Shown here: in pieces, positions 36,845 through 48,388 of the stretch | Layout: every line of letters begins with the position of its first letter | How positions within the stretch are numbered: the stretch's first letter is position 1 | Source of the DNA: Chaetomium olivaceum | Lineage: Eukaryota; Ascomycota; Sordariomycetes; Sordariales; Chaetomiaceae | DNA: 64,000 nucleotides | Assembly (NCBI GenBank): GCA_039881045.1 | Contig: JAYWVB010000045.1 | Location: 124,001-188,000 of the forward strand | Direction: 5' to 3' | The notes under the pieces: model-generated | Database searches by the model: none | Told to the model about the DNA's origin: nothing | The model's input: only the letters and a program-made list of their open reading frames with translations | Translations under genes and position numbers: made by a program

Positions 36845-37934
36845 CTTGGACGCCGGCGCGTGTAGCGCGACAAACACCAAGGCCAAACCTGGAAGCACGG
36901 AAACTCGACTCAGTGGAGGCTCGAATTAATGTTTGTGTGGTTGGGTGGAAACACGGAAACACACAAACACAGCGCCTCAGGCCGATGAACAGTTCAGGTG
37001 GACTCAGTTGCCAGTTGCCAGCCGTGACAGGCTGGGAAATCAGCAGCTTGGCCAGTGTTAAGAGTCACCAGAGTCTCTCTCTCAGCCGCTCCTGCTTGGC
37101 CGACACTCTGTCCTGGATCGGGCAACCAATCACTGCGCGATTTGTGTCGTTGACAGTGATCTTTAGGCAGGGGCGGGGGCTGTGCCCCCTGGCAGCCGCC
37201 AAAAGTCACGCCAATTTGCTCGGGAAGTGCCGATGACGCGTCCTCTCGTGTCCTTGGTCCTTTGTGAAGAAGGTGGGGTAGAACTCGGTGGGTGCGACCT
37301 CCTTCAACAGCCTCTTTTTCCCCCTCGAAGGTGCCATTCCTGCATTCCTGCCCTGAAAAGAAATCGATCTCGAGAGATGATATGAAACACGATTCCTTGC
37401 CCTGTTTTGATGTTCCTACTCTCGCAACCATTCAAAAATGAGTTTGGCGCCGAGCCAGGCACACCGTGTACAGATTAACTACGGTACTCTTCTCTCTGTG
37501 TAACGGCTTGCTCTGCCGGGATCTTACATCCAACGAGAAGCCCGTGATGCCGCCGTTCAAGCCCCGCTTATCCCCGTGCTCCGGCTGGCGTGCTGGCCCC
37601 CGTTTTGGTGGAAGACCGCTCGAACGGGAAACGGGCTTGGACGCGATCTCGCCCGTGTCGGAAGGCACAGGGACACAGCCCCAGCCTCCCGCCCATCTTA
37701 TCAGCTCTGCAGAAGGGGGGAATACCACCCGACGAAGAGCCCGAAGGGATGCATGTTTGCTCACTCAGCCGCTCATTCTGTCATCTTCCCCTTGATCCTT
37801 TTTTTTTCTCAATGTTTCTTCACCGCGGGTTTGTTGACTACCTAGTATCAACCTCCATTGATAATTATAGTTTTAACCCTAAAACTCCTTCGCGCCTCTT
37901 CCCAGTGGAAGCTGGCAGCAGCCCATACTCAGCA
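36845..37934. other. Shared promoter region of two divergent membrane-protein genes
   Basis: This is 1.09 kb between head-to-head genes. It has short open frames only, including a T-rich tract near 37,800. It could co-regulate the two membrane proteins, but no operator-like motif was identified. Confidence 0.5.
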
Positions 37935-39251
37935 ATGGGTTGGGACTTGACACAATGGGTGGCCTTCGCCCGTTCCGCCCAGATCGTGGGCTCGTTGGTC
38001 GCGGTCGGTTCACACGGTTATTTCACCATCCGGGTCAAGAATTCTGCACACGGGGTGACAAAGGAGATCACGGTGCTTGCGATGATGGTATTTTCACAAT
38101 TCCTCAACAATCCATTGTCATACCAGCGAACTGACTCTGTCCTAGGCCTGCCTTCTCCTCGGCTACTCCATCCTCGCCCTCGTCGTCCAGCAAACTGGCC
38201 GGCGATCTAGAAAGACGCGCTGGCTAATCGCCTCTGTCGTCTGCGACGTGGTGTTGGTTGCCGTGCTGCTCGGCATCATAAGCGTCCTCGGCCGGGGCGG
38301 GCTGCCGATGCATTGTGGTGGCCTGACCCGGAAAGACGCCTCGACTATAGCCCCTGTGCCCCCGTTCAGTACCATTGGCTTCAGCGACAGAAGCCCCGGT
38401 CAACGGGGTGAGCTCGACAAGCTCTGCGAGTTCGAACATCCGTACTTTGCGATTGCCAATATTCTCATGTGCGTTCTCATCTGGTCTCCCTAGCCGAAGC
38501 CTTACTAACCGCGATATAGTTTCACTTACATGTTCACCGTCACCGTCACCGCAACTATCATTCGCGTCTTGGAACTGAAGTACTACACCAGGAATACCAA
38601 GGTCACCGAGCTACTCGAATCGCTGGAGCGGGCCGAGGACATCAATTTGAAGCTTATGGACTCGCCATCTCTGCAAAACGAGTCGCCTCGCCTGAACCTA
38701 CCGCCGCCCCCCAGCGAAGGCATCCTCACGCGCAACACATCCCTCCGCAGCAACTTCACAGCCGCGACTTCGGTAGCGGCCTCGCACCCCGACGCTGGCG
38801 GACGCCCTCCAATCCCCCGCCGCCCCATTGGCCAAACTACACCCCTCGCTAGACGGCCCATGCCCCCGACGTCACCCACCCCCTCCCGCTCTGCCAACCC
38901 GGGGCCAGGCTTTGTTCCCGTCTCCCTAGAAGACGACGACAGCGCAGAAGCCGCACTCGTATCGGACGGCATGCGCCACCAGCCCCAGGCCTCTCATCAA
39001 CGCAACCCCTCGCGAGACCACCCCCAACCCCGGCGCCATTCCCACGAATGCCCATGCTCTCCGAGGAGGACCAGTCCGCCGACCACGCCCTCGTGTCCGA
39101 CGGCATGCGGCCCGGCGACCACACGCTGCCGCCCTACCACCCGGGCAACCGGCGCATGTCGGGCCACGGCGGCGATAACGAGATGCGGTTGAGTGGTTAT
39201 GTCAAGGGGCAGACGCGGGCGCAGGATATGAAGGATTCCGGGCGGTATTGA
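37935..39251 (+). CDS. Four-helix MARVEL-like membrane protein with long cytosolic tail (one frame break)
   Basis: Exons are 37935-38087, 38146-38468 and 38520-39251, with CTGAC and CTAAC branch points. Helix 1 is ARSAQIVGSLVAVGSHGYF, helix 2 ACLLLGYSILALVV, helix 3 VVCDVVLVAVLLGIISVLG and helix 4 MFTVTVTATIIRVLEL. A Cys-containing loop (MHCGGLTRKD to LDKLCEFE) lies between helices 3 and 4. A tail of about 220 residues is Pro/Arg-rich and contains two copies of a D-HALVSDGMR / EAALVSDGMR motif. At about 38,980 one base is missing; restoring it gives 403 codons and the ending DMKDSGRY. The layout matches fungal MARVEL-like proteins often found at the plasma membrane. Function is not known. Confidence 0.75.
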
Positions 39252-39965
39252 GACTGAGTAATCTTGGCTTGTCCGGGTTCGTATTATTCATGGGCAACGG
39301 CGTAAAATGAGGAGGGAGGGGGAAGGGGAGGGCGAGCCGGGTTGTGAGGCTGTTAGCTTCAGATTGGCGTTATGATACCACATCGCATTGTTTGGCGTTT
39401 TCTTTGGGGGGGGGGGGGGGGGAGGGTTACAGGATTTTCGATACTGATGGTTACTGGGTTGGGATCTCTTGGGAATATTGGGATATTGGAATGCATTGGT
39501 GTCTGCACTGTACAAATATATATATGCCCGTGTAGGGAGTGCAGATAAGTATGCTTGCTTATTAGGTATTTCTTAATCATAAGTCATACATACATACCTC
39601 ATGAGTCGCCCCTTCACTCAATTGACTCCAGAACCCAGCATACGATGAAGCGGAAATAGTGAGTAAAAATCAATCAACTACGAAACCGTAGGATACACAC
39701 GGGTAGAGCCCCATGTCCAGTGCCAATGTGACCGCTGCCGCCCCAACATAGAGGAAGCCGTCATCATCATCCAGACAAAATACTCTCACACACAAGAAAA
39801 CACCAGATGATATCCCATCAGGCTGGTCCCAAACCCGCCAATAATCCCATCCAGAACACCCAATCCAACCCCTTTCCCCCACCCCATCCCATGTATCCCA
39901 ACTCCTCTGTCTGTCTTATTTATCCCATACCAACCCTCTGAACCCTCAACCCTACCCAACTACAC
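39252..39965. other. Intergenic with 17-base G run
   Basis: This stretch lies between convergent genes. A G run at 39,406-39,422 could form a quadruplex with nearby G tracts or simply be a polymerase-slippage site. The rest is AT-rich 3' flank. No gene was seen. Confidence 0.6.
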
Positions 39966-42900
39966 TTACCACCGCCGCCCATAAACCTCATGCTCCTTCC
40001 TCTGCTTCCCCCCACTCCTCACCATCCCCGCCACATCCCCCACCACCACCCTCTCCCTCCCCAGCCCATGCGGATCATCCTCCACCTCTGCCAGCGACGA
40101 CTCCCTCGCATCATGCTTGAACAGCGCCAGAATCTCCTGCAGGCCCAGCTTCAGCTGGCCCTTGCCCTTGCGCGACCCGCCCTCGATGGTCGCCTGCGCG
40201 AGCAGGCGCTTCTTCTCCTGCAGCGCGAGGATGCGCGCCTCGACGGTATCCGCGACGGTGAGCTTGTAGACGACGACGTCGACCGTCTGCGTGAGGCGGT
40301 GCACGCGGTCGATGGCCTGCTCCTCGACGAAGGGGTTCCAGAAGGGCTCGACGATGACGACGCGCGTGGCGGCGGTGAGGTTGAGGCCGAGGGAGCCGCA
40401 TTTGAGGGAGCACAGGAGGATGCGGGTGTGGGGGTCGGTGCGCAGCGCGCGGAGGGCGGCTTCGCGCGCGTCGTTGGCCATCTTGCCGTCGTAGCGTACT
40501 GCTTTGAGGCCGGGCTGGGCGCGGAGGAAGGGCTCGATGAGGTCGAGCATGGAGGTGAATTGGGAGAAGACGATGAATTTGTGCTCGGGGGCTTCTTTGC
40601 GGAGGAGGGAGAGGAGCTCGCGGATTTTGGCCGATGTCATGACGCTGTTGCTGCTGTTGCTGGCGCCGAGGCTATGTTGAAGGGGTGTGGGGCCGTTGCG
40701 TTTGTTGCGGTGGCCGCTGCGGCGTTTGACCGGAAGATCGTCATCGGAGTCGGACCCGGAGAGGAGCTCGGATTCGGAGATGCCCGAATAGTCCGCCTCG
40801 ATGTCTTGGGAGGAGGCGGGCTCGGAGACGGCCTGTGAGCGCAGCTTAGACACAGATACAAATGTCTCGTCGTCTGAATCGGTCTCGGAGCCTGATCCGG
40901 AGAGACCACCCTCTGGTCCCTCTTCATCCTTGACAATGAAGCTGCCGAGTTGGCTCTCATCGTCTTCCTCTGAGGAGTGGTCGGAGTCCTCAGAAGCGAT
41001 ATCCTCGCCACCGCCCTCTGCGTTCTCATCTTCCTCGCCGCCGGCCTTGCCTAGCCGTAGGGAGCCACGCTCATCCTCGTCGACCAGCCAGCTCCCCTCC
41101 ATCTCTTCCTCATCATCGTCACTATCAGTGATGATCTTGCGGCCCTTAGGCTTCCGCTTAGCCATCTTTTCGATCTTAATCTCCTCCTCCACCACACTCA
41201 CTCTCCTGTTCTCCTTCTTCGGCTTCTTCCGGCTGGGGCTCTCGTTGTTGACCTTCTGAAAGCTCTCAAGGCACTCTGTGCAGCGCACAAAACCGGCCGT
41301 CACCTCTTTCTTGCTGAGATCAGTCAGACAGACATCGCACTGCTTGGTCTGGATGCCCATGCCACCGAAGGCATCCGCCAAATCATCAAGATCGTCTACA
41401 GCGGTCGATTTTGGCTGCGGCGCGATATCGACATTCAACGCCTCACTGTCTTTCTCGACTTTTGTCTCAGACAGCCGTGGGTGGTTGCATGCCTGGCGCA
41501 GGCGGAGCAGCAGCACGAGGGCGTTGGCGTAGTTGACCTTGCCCTTCATCATCTTCTCAAGACTCTTGTCGGCACGCGCCTCCAGCTTGTCGTAGAACTC
41601 GCGCTCGGCTTCAGAGAACTCCGTCTCGACAGTGACCACCTTGCGCTGCGTGACTTTGAACGCGGGTTTTGGTACGTCTGTTTCATCCCGGCCTTCCTCC
41701 TTGGCCTTGGCAACAGCCGCGTCGAGCGCTTTCTTCCCGCCTGCTACGAGAGCGCCTTCTTCCTTCAGGATATCCTTGGTCCGCCGCTTCATGAAGCATT
41801 GGAGGAGGGAATGCAGCCGACGGATGGCAATGTGTCCTTTGCCGCTCTTCAGCGGGCCATCAATGTTGGCTCTCCACTCAGCTAGGTCGTCGTACGGTGA
41901 TATCCGGAGGAAGTGGACGAGTGACTGGAGCTCGTCGAGATTGTTCTGCATCGGCGTGCCGGTGAGACACCAGCGGTACTCGGCGCGGAGAGCGCAGCAT
42001 GCCTTGGTCGCCTTGGCATTGCGGTTCTTGATGCTATGGGCCTCATCTAGGATGACCCGGAACCAGTGGATGCCAAAACAACCCGCCTGAGGCGACTTTG
42101 TAGGGTCTGGGTGGCTGTTCCCGTGTTCAGACACCAAAATCTGATAAGTGGTGATGACCACGTCGTACTTCCCCAACACCTTGGGGTCTTTTGTCCGCTG
42201 GGGTCCGTGGTGGACGCAGACCCGGAGTTCATGGTCCTTAGTCACTTTCTCTTTGATCTCGGCCTCCCACTGGCGGATGAGTGCGAGTGGCGCAACTACG
42301 AGCGTTGCCTTCTTCACTTGATCAAAGTGTTTCTTCCACCCTTTCTCGTCGGGCCCAGGCATCGTGTTGCTGACGATTAGGGAAATACTCTGCAGCGTTT
42401 TTCCGAGACCCATATCATCGGCCAGGATCCCTCCATTCGTCACCTTTCCTTTCTTTTGTGCTCCAACTTCCCTCCCACGCATCCATCGCACTCCCTCGAC
42501 TTGGTGGGGAAGGAGCTTGACTTTGATGCCCTCCTGTGTGCCATCCTCGATCGTCTCTTTCTTTGGCTTGCCACCCTCGGGCTTATCACCTTCGGGCTTG
42601 GCTTCTTCGGCCTCCTCATCTTCATCTTCCATGCTTCCCTCTAGCATAGCCTTTAGGTCTGCCGCAGCCTTGGTGGGGTCCGTGTAGAAAACCTTGTCAC
42701 CAAACGACCCCGCAGGCTGGGTGTACTGGTACGCTGGTTGGGCGTCTTCACTCAGCGAGCTGAACATTTGGAGTGCTGGCGCCTTTTTGGTCTCGGCTTT
42801 CGGCTTCAAGGGACCTGAACTCCTATACATGTCGGTGTGAAACTCGGGCCGAGTCTTGCGCTGAATAAACATGGGATTGGGTTTGTCCTTTTGCTGGCCA

Positions 42901-43440
42901 AACCGCGAGGCGAGTTTTGTCGGATGGCCAAAACTCGGCGTTGGCGTCGCAGCCGCGGGGGTTCGGATGGTTGGTACTGGACTGTCTGTCAGGTCAACAA
43001 CACTGTGGTTTGGTCTGCTGGTCTGCTTCGGCGGTGTTTGAGCTGCAGGGTCCAGCGTCATATTGGTTGCCTGCGAGCTGAGATACTCGAGGTCGTCATC
43101 GCTGAACGATTCTTTCCGTAATCGCTCCATGGTGTCTGACCCAAAACCGACAAGGGAAGTGTTTGAGGATTTCGGAGTGGACGAAGGCGAGTACGTGATG
43201 GTCGTCGACTGGATGAGATCGTAGAAGCTCTGCCTCAACTCTGCCCGAGACTTCCGCGGTTTGCTATTGCTCGCTTTTCCGTCACTTGCTTTGTTCGTCC
43301 GGAGGAATGCTGGTTTGTCGTCGGAGGCGAGGTTGTTTTGGGGTTGGACTGCGAAACTGGAGCCCGGTTTTCTGCGTTTGTTGATTTCCGTCAGTGTTTA
43401 CCCCTTGTGAGGCTGGGGCTGTTAGTAGGGAAAACCGCAT
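39966..43440 (-). CDS. SNF2-family helicase, Rad16/Rhp16b-like
   Basis: The frame is intact from 43,397 to the stop at 39,966 and encodes a DNA-dependent ATPase of the Rad5/Rad16 branch. Counting from 43,238, helicase motif I is GGILADDMGLGKT (near residue 270), motif II LDEAHSIK (near 396), motif III LTGTPMQN. The C-terminal lobe has SLKCGSLGLNLT and motif VI QAIDRVHRLTQT (near 975). An acidic insert and a small Cys cluster (CDVCLTDL to RCTECL) separate the lobes, where Rad16 has a RING. The absence of a full RING argues against Rad5 itself and fits S. pombe Rhp16b-like proteins. The N-terminus is uncertain: the true frame meets a stop at 43,398-43,400, and the nearest ATG at 43,440 needs a one-base shift. 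A nuclear DNA repair or chromatin role is inferred. Confidence 0.88.
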
Positions 43441-44211
43441 ACCGCATCGATGGCTCTAGGTTCGCAGTAACGCAGTATGTTGTCGTTTGTGGGGCTATCG
43501 CCAGCTGCCAGATCTTGTCGATTGTTGCAAGGCGCGGTCGCGGGGCACTTCCGATAGCGCTCGATGGGCCTCGCTCTGTTTACTAACTGACGAATCTCGA
43601 GTTGGCTCCAAGGCAACCAAGCCATAATCGATACCCCGCAGTGGAGCAGCCCTAACCCTGGGTTCCTCGAGCACCCAGACACACCCTTGAGACTCCCCGA
43701 ACAGGAAATTAAGACATGACTCCATGGAAAATAATCTCGAATTGGCAATATTTTGTATGCGCCAACATAAAAAAACATACAACACCAAAAGATTCTCAAG
43801 TCGTCACCGACCTGAGATCCGTCAAAAGCTTATATGCGCTAAGCTAAAAGCCAAAGAAGTGCTCGCTGAGCGTCGATGGGCTGGCTGGGTCGGTGAAATT
43901 TCCAGGTATGTAACTCGTCGACTCTACTGATTAAATTGGTCGCGGTGTGTGGTTGAGGGGGCTGCAGCTGGTCTCGCCGCACCGGCTTTCCGCTCGGTAC
44001 CGGGCTTAGGTACTGTAGGTACCCAGCGCAAGCATACTATAACTTCCAGAGTTTTAATATACTTCTCAACACTGCCACACGGGGCTGAGGAAAAAGGAAA
44101 CCTTAAGATGGCTACAACTCATATTCGTCCAGAGGGAGGAGGCTCTGTCTTCGTTTCACCCCGCGCCGAGTTAAGTACGATGCGCAATGTCCGGCATGCA
44201 CCTGAACTATC
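43441..44211. other. Start of the accessory region
   Basis: Contains a partial 5S rRNA copy (43,769-43,833) and otherwise no recognisable gene. Base composition is more AT-rich and repetitive (GGTAC-rich tracts around 43,995-44,025) than to the left. Confidence 0.5.
43769..43833 (-). pseudogene. 5S rRNA 3'-half fragment
   Basis: On the minus strand the sequence runs TAAGCTTTTGAC, CTCAGGTCGGTGACGAC, then GGTGTTGTATGTTTTTTT. This matches the 3' half of fungal 5S rRNA, including the pol III terminator T run. The 5' half is missing, and ATCTTTTGG in place of ATCCCTGG suggests C-to-T decay. Filamentous ascomycetes carry 5S genes dispersed singly, so a degenerate copy is plausible. Confidence 0.65.
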
Positions 44212-45343
44212 ATGTGTCGTCGGGTATTCCTCTCTTTACAAGTCATCTTTTGGGTAGCACCGGCCGCGGTCATTACCACCTCCGGGATGCTCAACCTGCC
44301 CCGCGCAACTCCGACGTCTACGTCCTCGTCGCCGACGACGAGTTGGCAGCCGTTCCCCGCCTTCACCCCGGCACCAGAATGCTCATCGCTGACCGTCTCG
44401 CACCGGCAGCGAAGGGTGGCAATCTACCAGGGCTGCGTTGGTCGTGATGCGAGTTGTTGCCCGCCCGGCTTACCGAACATATACAGCCCCGGCCGTTGTC
44501 CTCAGGGCTACACCACTCAGGATGCCCACGTGGGACTTGATTCGCTGGGGACCGATACAGTGGAATGGGAGGCTACCTGTGTTCTAAGGTGAGGACCCAA
44601 ACCTTGAATCATAGCGTAGGAACCGAGCATGTGATGTTGAATAATAGATTATCTCATGTCTTCCCAGCGGTTTCTCCTCATGCGTGCCACCCTACCCCCA
44701 AGTACCTCCAGGCTTCGGTCAGGACCCTGACAAAAAGTGCACCATGCCATACACCAGCGCAATGCCGAACCTCACCACGCTCATAACCGCCGCAGTAATC
44801 TACTACGAAGCAAGGGGCCGCTCAGATGAATGGGCCATCGGCTTTAGCACGACGACTGTACTCAGCTATAACAGCAGGGGTCGCTGGCCGGTGCTCTTGC
44901 CGGCACAGACAGAGCCGACGGGCGTCTCAATGTCGCACTTCGTCATACGGTGGCGGCAGGGCGACTTCAGCGATGACCCGTCGTCTCCGAGCGACTCAGC
45001 GGTGCCCAATCCCCAACTGCCGCCGCCATCACCGACCTCCCCGACAACAACGGCTTCGCTACCAAGCCATTCTGCCCCGGGCCAACTACCGCGTTCCCCC
45101 TGGTCCGGTGGAGCAATTGCCGGGCTGGTAATTGCCGCCATCGCTTCTGTTTTGGCTGTCTGGTTCGGGGTCGTACGCCTCCGCAAGCGACGAAGACAGC
45201 GCCGGGCCGCTGATCGGGCCATTGAACTGGACCGCGATCCGGGAGACGGCATGGGGTTCCTGGTTATGCATCATGGTGACGGACCCAGCGAAGAAATGGT
45301 AGAGAAGTGGCGTCCCCCAACGGTAACGGCCGCTGTCGTTTAG
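44212..45343 (+). CDS. Membrane-anchored extracellular protein of unknown function
   Basis: Exons 44212-44588 and 44668-45343 sum to 1053 bases, giving 350 aa without a break. A signal peptide (about residues 1-20, MCRRVFLSLQVIFWVAPAAV) leads a Ser/Thr/Pro-rich ectodomain. It has paired cysteines (CVGRDASCCPPG, RCPQGYTTQ) and the end block SMSHFVIRWRQGDF, a pattern common in secreted fungal proteins with a single anchor. A transmembrane helix lies at about 273-297 (GAIAGLVIAAIASVLAVWFG). It is followed by a basic stop-transfer (RLRKRRRQRR) and a short cytosolic tail. The hydrolase at 45,370 starts 26 bases past the stop in the same frame, and an alternative splice could fuse the two. A receptor-like or wall-sensing role is possible but not shown. 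Confidence 0.7.
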
Positions 45344-45369
45344 TCTCTGTGGCTACTGATACTTTATAG

Positions 45370-46400
45370 CATCGTCTTGTTACACGGCCTCAACGGACAC
45401 CGGACGAGAACTTGGACGAAGGGCAATTGCTGCTGGCCCAAGGACTTACTCCCACACAAGCTTCCTGGGGCGCGTATTATGTCATTTGGATACGATGCTG
45501 CGATTCTGCGATGGAGGGGTACCTCTAGCAATTCTATCAGCCGCCACGCCAAATCTCTCCTCTCAGACCTACAGACTGCGAGGAAGGATAATCCCGACGT
45601 GAGTGAATGTGTACAATCGCTAAAGTGGTATGCCTCGCTAACCCAAAACCTCAGCGGCCGATAATTTTCGTTGGACACAGCCTGGGCGGTATTGTAATCA
45701 AGGATGTCAGTTGGTAGATGTAACCCCCCAGTGATGATCGGTGTCCTTGTAACCCGGGTGTTGCCTCTAGAGGCCGCTAACAAGAGTCGAACCAGGCTCT
45801 TTGCAAGGCGAGTGTCCAGAACACTGCCATTCTAAACAGCACGGATGGAATCATCTTCCTCGGCACCCCGCACCACGGCTCCGGATACGCCCGACTGGGA
45901 CGACTCGGCACTGTGATTGCAGGGCTTTGGCGAGCCGTGAACGTCAATCTTGTCCAACACCTCGGCCTCGATTCCGAAATATTGGATCGAATAAGTGACG
46001 ATTTTTCGAGGATCAGCCACCTGTTCGAGCTCTGTTCTTTCGCCGAGGAGCTGCCGGCTATTGCATTCTTTGCTGTAGGTAATCCCGCGCTGGTACTTGG
46101 TATCTCATTGTGTAGGACAAACCGCTGACTAAAGGAACAATCCAGCCTGTCGTCAGTGCAAGATCTGCCTTTATTGGCGTGTCTCACGAGGTGCAAGAGA
46201 CTATCTGGGCCAGCCACCGAGACATTTGCCGGTTTTCAAGTGAAGAAGACCTTGGATACAAGAGACTCGTCCGCTGGATTACGGAGTTCGCCGCCCACGC
46301 GCTCTCGCGCCGAGCCGCGGAGCGAGACTTGGCCTCGAACGCCCAACCGCCGTTGGTAGATATTACGACTGAGCCGGAAAGCATGGATATTACGGGCTAA
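45370..46400 (+). CDS. DUF676/PGAP1-type alpha/beta hydrolase, stand-alone, no own start codon seen
   Basis: This resembles the serine hydrolase domain found at the N-terminus of many fungal NLR and ankyrin proteins. Exon 1 has IVLLHGLNGHRTRTWTKG, the opening strand and oxyanion region. After an intron (45599-45654) comes RPIIFVGHSLGGIVIKD, with the nucleophile Ser in GHSLGG. Then GIIFLGTPHHGSGYARLG follows, and after a third intron (from about 46,077) comes FIGVSHEVQETIWASHRDIC with the likely catalytic His region. It ends ESMDITG with a TAA at 46,398. There is no NB-ARC, NACHT or repeat domain behind it. An acceptor (TTTATAG) just before 45,370 and the absence of an ATG mean exon 1 must lie upstream, perhaps in the membrane-protein gene. 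The substrate is unknown. Confidence 0.7.
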
Positions 46401-47535
46401 TTCTGGCATTACTGTATATCAAAGGGTGGAAGATAACGAGTGACTTTCCGGCTCAAGAGCTACGGAGATGCTAGTTGGTCCGTTGCTTAAGGCATGCCTT
46501 TTTTGTCTGTTCACGAGTGAGGTATCTGACAGGAGCCCAAGTCCCAAGACTTTTCACGGAGAAATCTACAGAAAGTCCGTAGGCACAAAGTAGTTATACC
46601 TACTTAATCGCTCACCATGTGCCATGTCTGTGCCCGCCTGGGGGTTGTGATCAAACCCCCATCCGAGAAACAGATTGCAAGAGAGTGACCGAGGAGGAAG
46701 CTTTGGTGCGTTGAAGTAGTATTGGCGGAAACACGATGGAAGCCGGAGGTACCACTATTTTCTGTACATCTCTTAACCACTTGCACGACTTCACATATCC
46801 GCATTTAGACAAGACCTTGAACTCAACCCGGAGACTCGGTGAAACCCCGTCCGTCAACTTTCAGTCTTATCCCCAAAAAGACCTACCTAGTACTGGGCCG
46901 TGGGCTTTTTTAGCTTCTTGAAGCTCCCACGTTTGAGCTATATAAGCTATCCCGCGAAGTAGTAACTTAGTCATCCTACATAGTTACATCGCCGCAAGAT
47001 ACCTTCTCCTAACCTTTCTCGTCTCGAAAGTCTTCCTGCCAATGTATATATCGCTGACACCAACCGACGCCTCGGTAACTTTCGGGCAATCTCTGGCCCC
47101 TTACTTTCCCCTGGCCACCGCCCCCAGTGCCCATTACGCTTACACCATTCCGTCCAGCATGTTCACCCGAGTAGGTGCGCGGGAGCCAACGCTTCGCATC
47201 AGCCTTTCACGCTTCTTTCTTTTCTATTCTTTTTTCCCAAGTTAGTATCCTCGTTAGAGTCCTCCTCAGGAAGTTGTAATACACTCCTTAGACTGTGACG
47301 CTGGTGCGCCGAGGAACGAAGAGCAAGCTTTCTACCACTTGCTATTGCTGTAGATGGGCTCAATCAGATCATAGAGTACTAGACAAGCAGTCTCATGAAC
47401 TTTCAGCAACACGACTCCGTCATGCTACTACGAGTGGCGTAGCGGAGGCCAACCAGGCCGCCAAAAGGGGCGGCGTGACGGCCATCCAAATAACTGACGG
47501 TGAGATTGGCGCCGTTTTGCAACGTTTTGGTTTAT

Positions 47536-47583
47536 CCCCTAGACAAAATAGCTCCGACTTTCTCTCACAAGTTTGTCTAGGGG
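47536..47583. repeat. 12-bp inverted repeat (hairpin) at the end of the 5S fragment
   Basis: CCCCTAGACAAA at 47,536-47,547 pairs perfectly with TTTGTCTAGGGG at 47,572-47,583, leaving a 24-base loop. The right arm lies within the 5S-derived sequence; the left arm is foreign to 5S. Confidence 0.85.
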
Positions 47584-47628
47584 AGAGCGGACGGGATCCC
47601 GAATTCTTTTGTGGATATAGTCGTATGT
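47562..47628 (-). pseudogene. 5S rRNA 5'-half fragment
   Basis: On the minus strand it starts ACATACGACTATATCC and contains CGGGATCCCGTCCGCTCTCC, the most conserved 5S block (loop A to helix III). It continues TAGACAAACTTGTGAG. After about 67 bases similarity to 5S stops, so the internal control region is incomplete and the copy should be silent. Confidence 0.75.
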
Positions 47629-47700
47629 GACAGCCGAGTGAGCCGGTGTCGTCCACGAAGGTGGGTTCTGGTGTTCAGAGGTGAATATAGCAACAAAAAT

Positions 47701-47767
47701 ACATACAACACCAAGGATTCCCCAGTCGTCACCGACCTGAGTACTAGTTTGGCCCTTAAAAGCTTAT
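47701..47767 (-). pseudogene. 5S rRNA 3'-half fragment
   Basis: On the minus strand it reads GATAAGC, AGGGCCAAACTAGTACTCAG, GTCGGTGACGAC and GGTGTTGTATGT, matching the 5S 3' half. It lies 72 bases upstream (in 5S orientation) of the 5' fragment at 47,628 and overlaps it in 5S coordinates. The two therefore come from separate copies placed head to tail. It shares most of its bases with the fragment at 43,769. Confidence 0.75.
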
Positions 47768-48364
47768 CTTTTGGGGTAGGGGGGGTCAAAAAACAGAGGG
47801 TCTCGGGGTCCAAAAACGGGTGCCTCTTTTCTCCTGTTAGTGCTGTCCGTTTCAAAAAAAAACGGTGAAACTGGCTGTGCCATGCAAACCGTTCTCGCCT
47901 ATGCAGCAGGTGCAGCCCAGCGGCCAACCAAGCACTGCCATATAGGCACAGCCCCCCAGGCAGACGAGCTGAAAGACACCCTGCCCGGGCCGCTTCGGGG
48001 ATGGTCAGGGTTGTCGGTCCGGAGAAAGCCCGCGATGAAGCATCCCTCATGGAGGAGCAGCAACGGATAAAAAACCACCATTGGTTACCTAACCCTTGCA
48101 AAGGTGTCTTCAAGAAGGTGACCTTCGGAACCGGCTTCGGATCCGAAGTGCTGTGCGTCTGCCTAGTGATCTGCACAGGCCGTCATTTCCATGGATGGAC
48201 CCCAGTTTCCCATCCCGGACCAGATCCGTGGCTAAAAACCATTCAAACAGAGTCGGCGATACGAGATCTCATCGCCTCACTGAATGCATCAAGATGACTG
48301 ACCCTGTGGGAGACGTTGCGGTCACGGTCTACAAAACACAAAACCAGTCCCGCTAGCAGCGGAG

Positions 48365-48388
48365 AAAAAAAAAAAAAAAAAAAAAAAA
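48365..48388 (+). repeat. A24 homopolymer
   Basis: Twenty-four A in a row, with no gene next to it. It could be a retroposed tail or a slippage tract. Confidence 0.9.

Noticed and set aside
39990..40838. 282-codon plus-strand frame
   Set aside because: It is antisense to the SNF2 helicase C-terminal lobe and is Leu/Gly/Arg-rich without motifs.
47042..47245. 67-codon frame after a TATATAA-like box
   Set aside because: There is no similarity, no exon chain and no neighbours to support it; kept only as a note in the intergenic entry.
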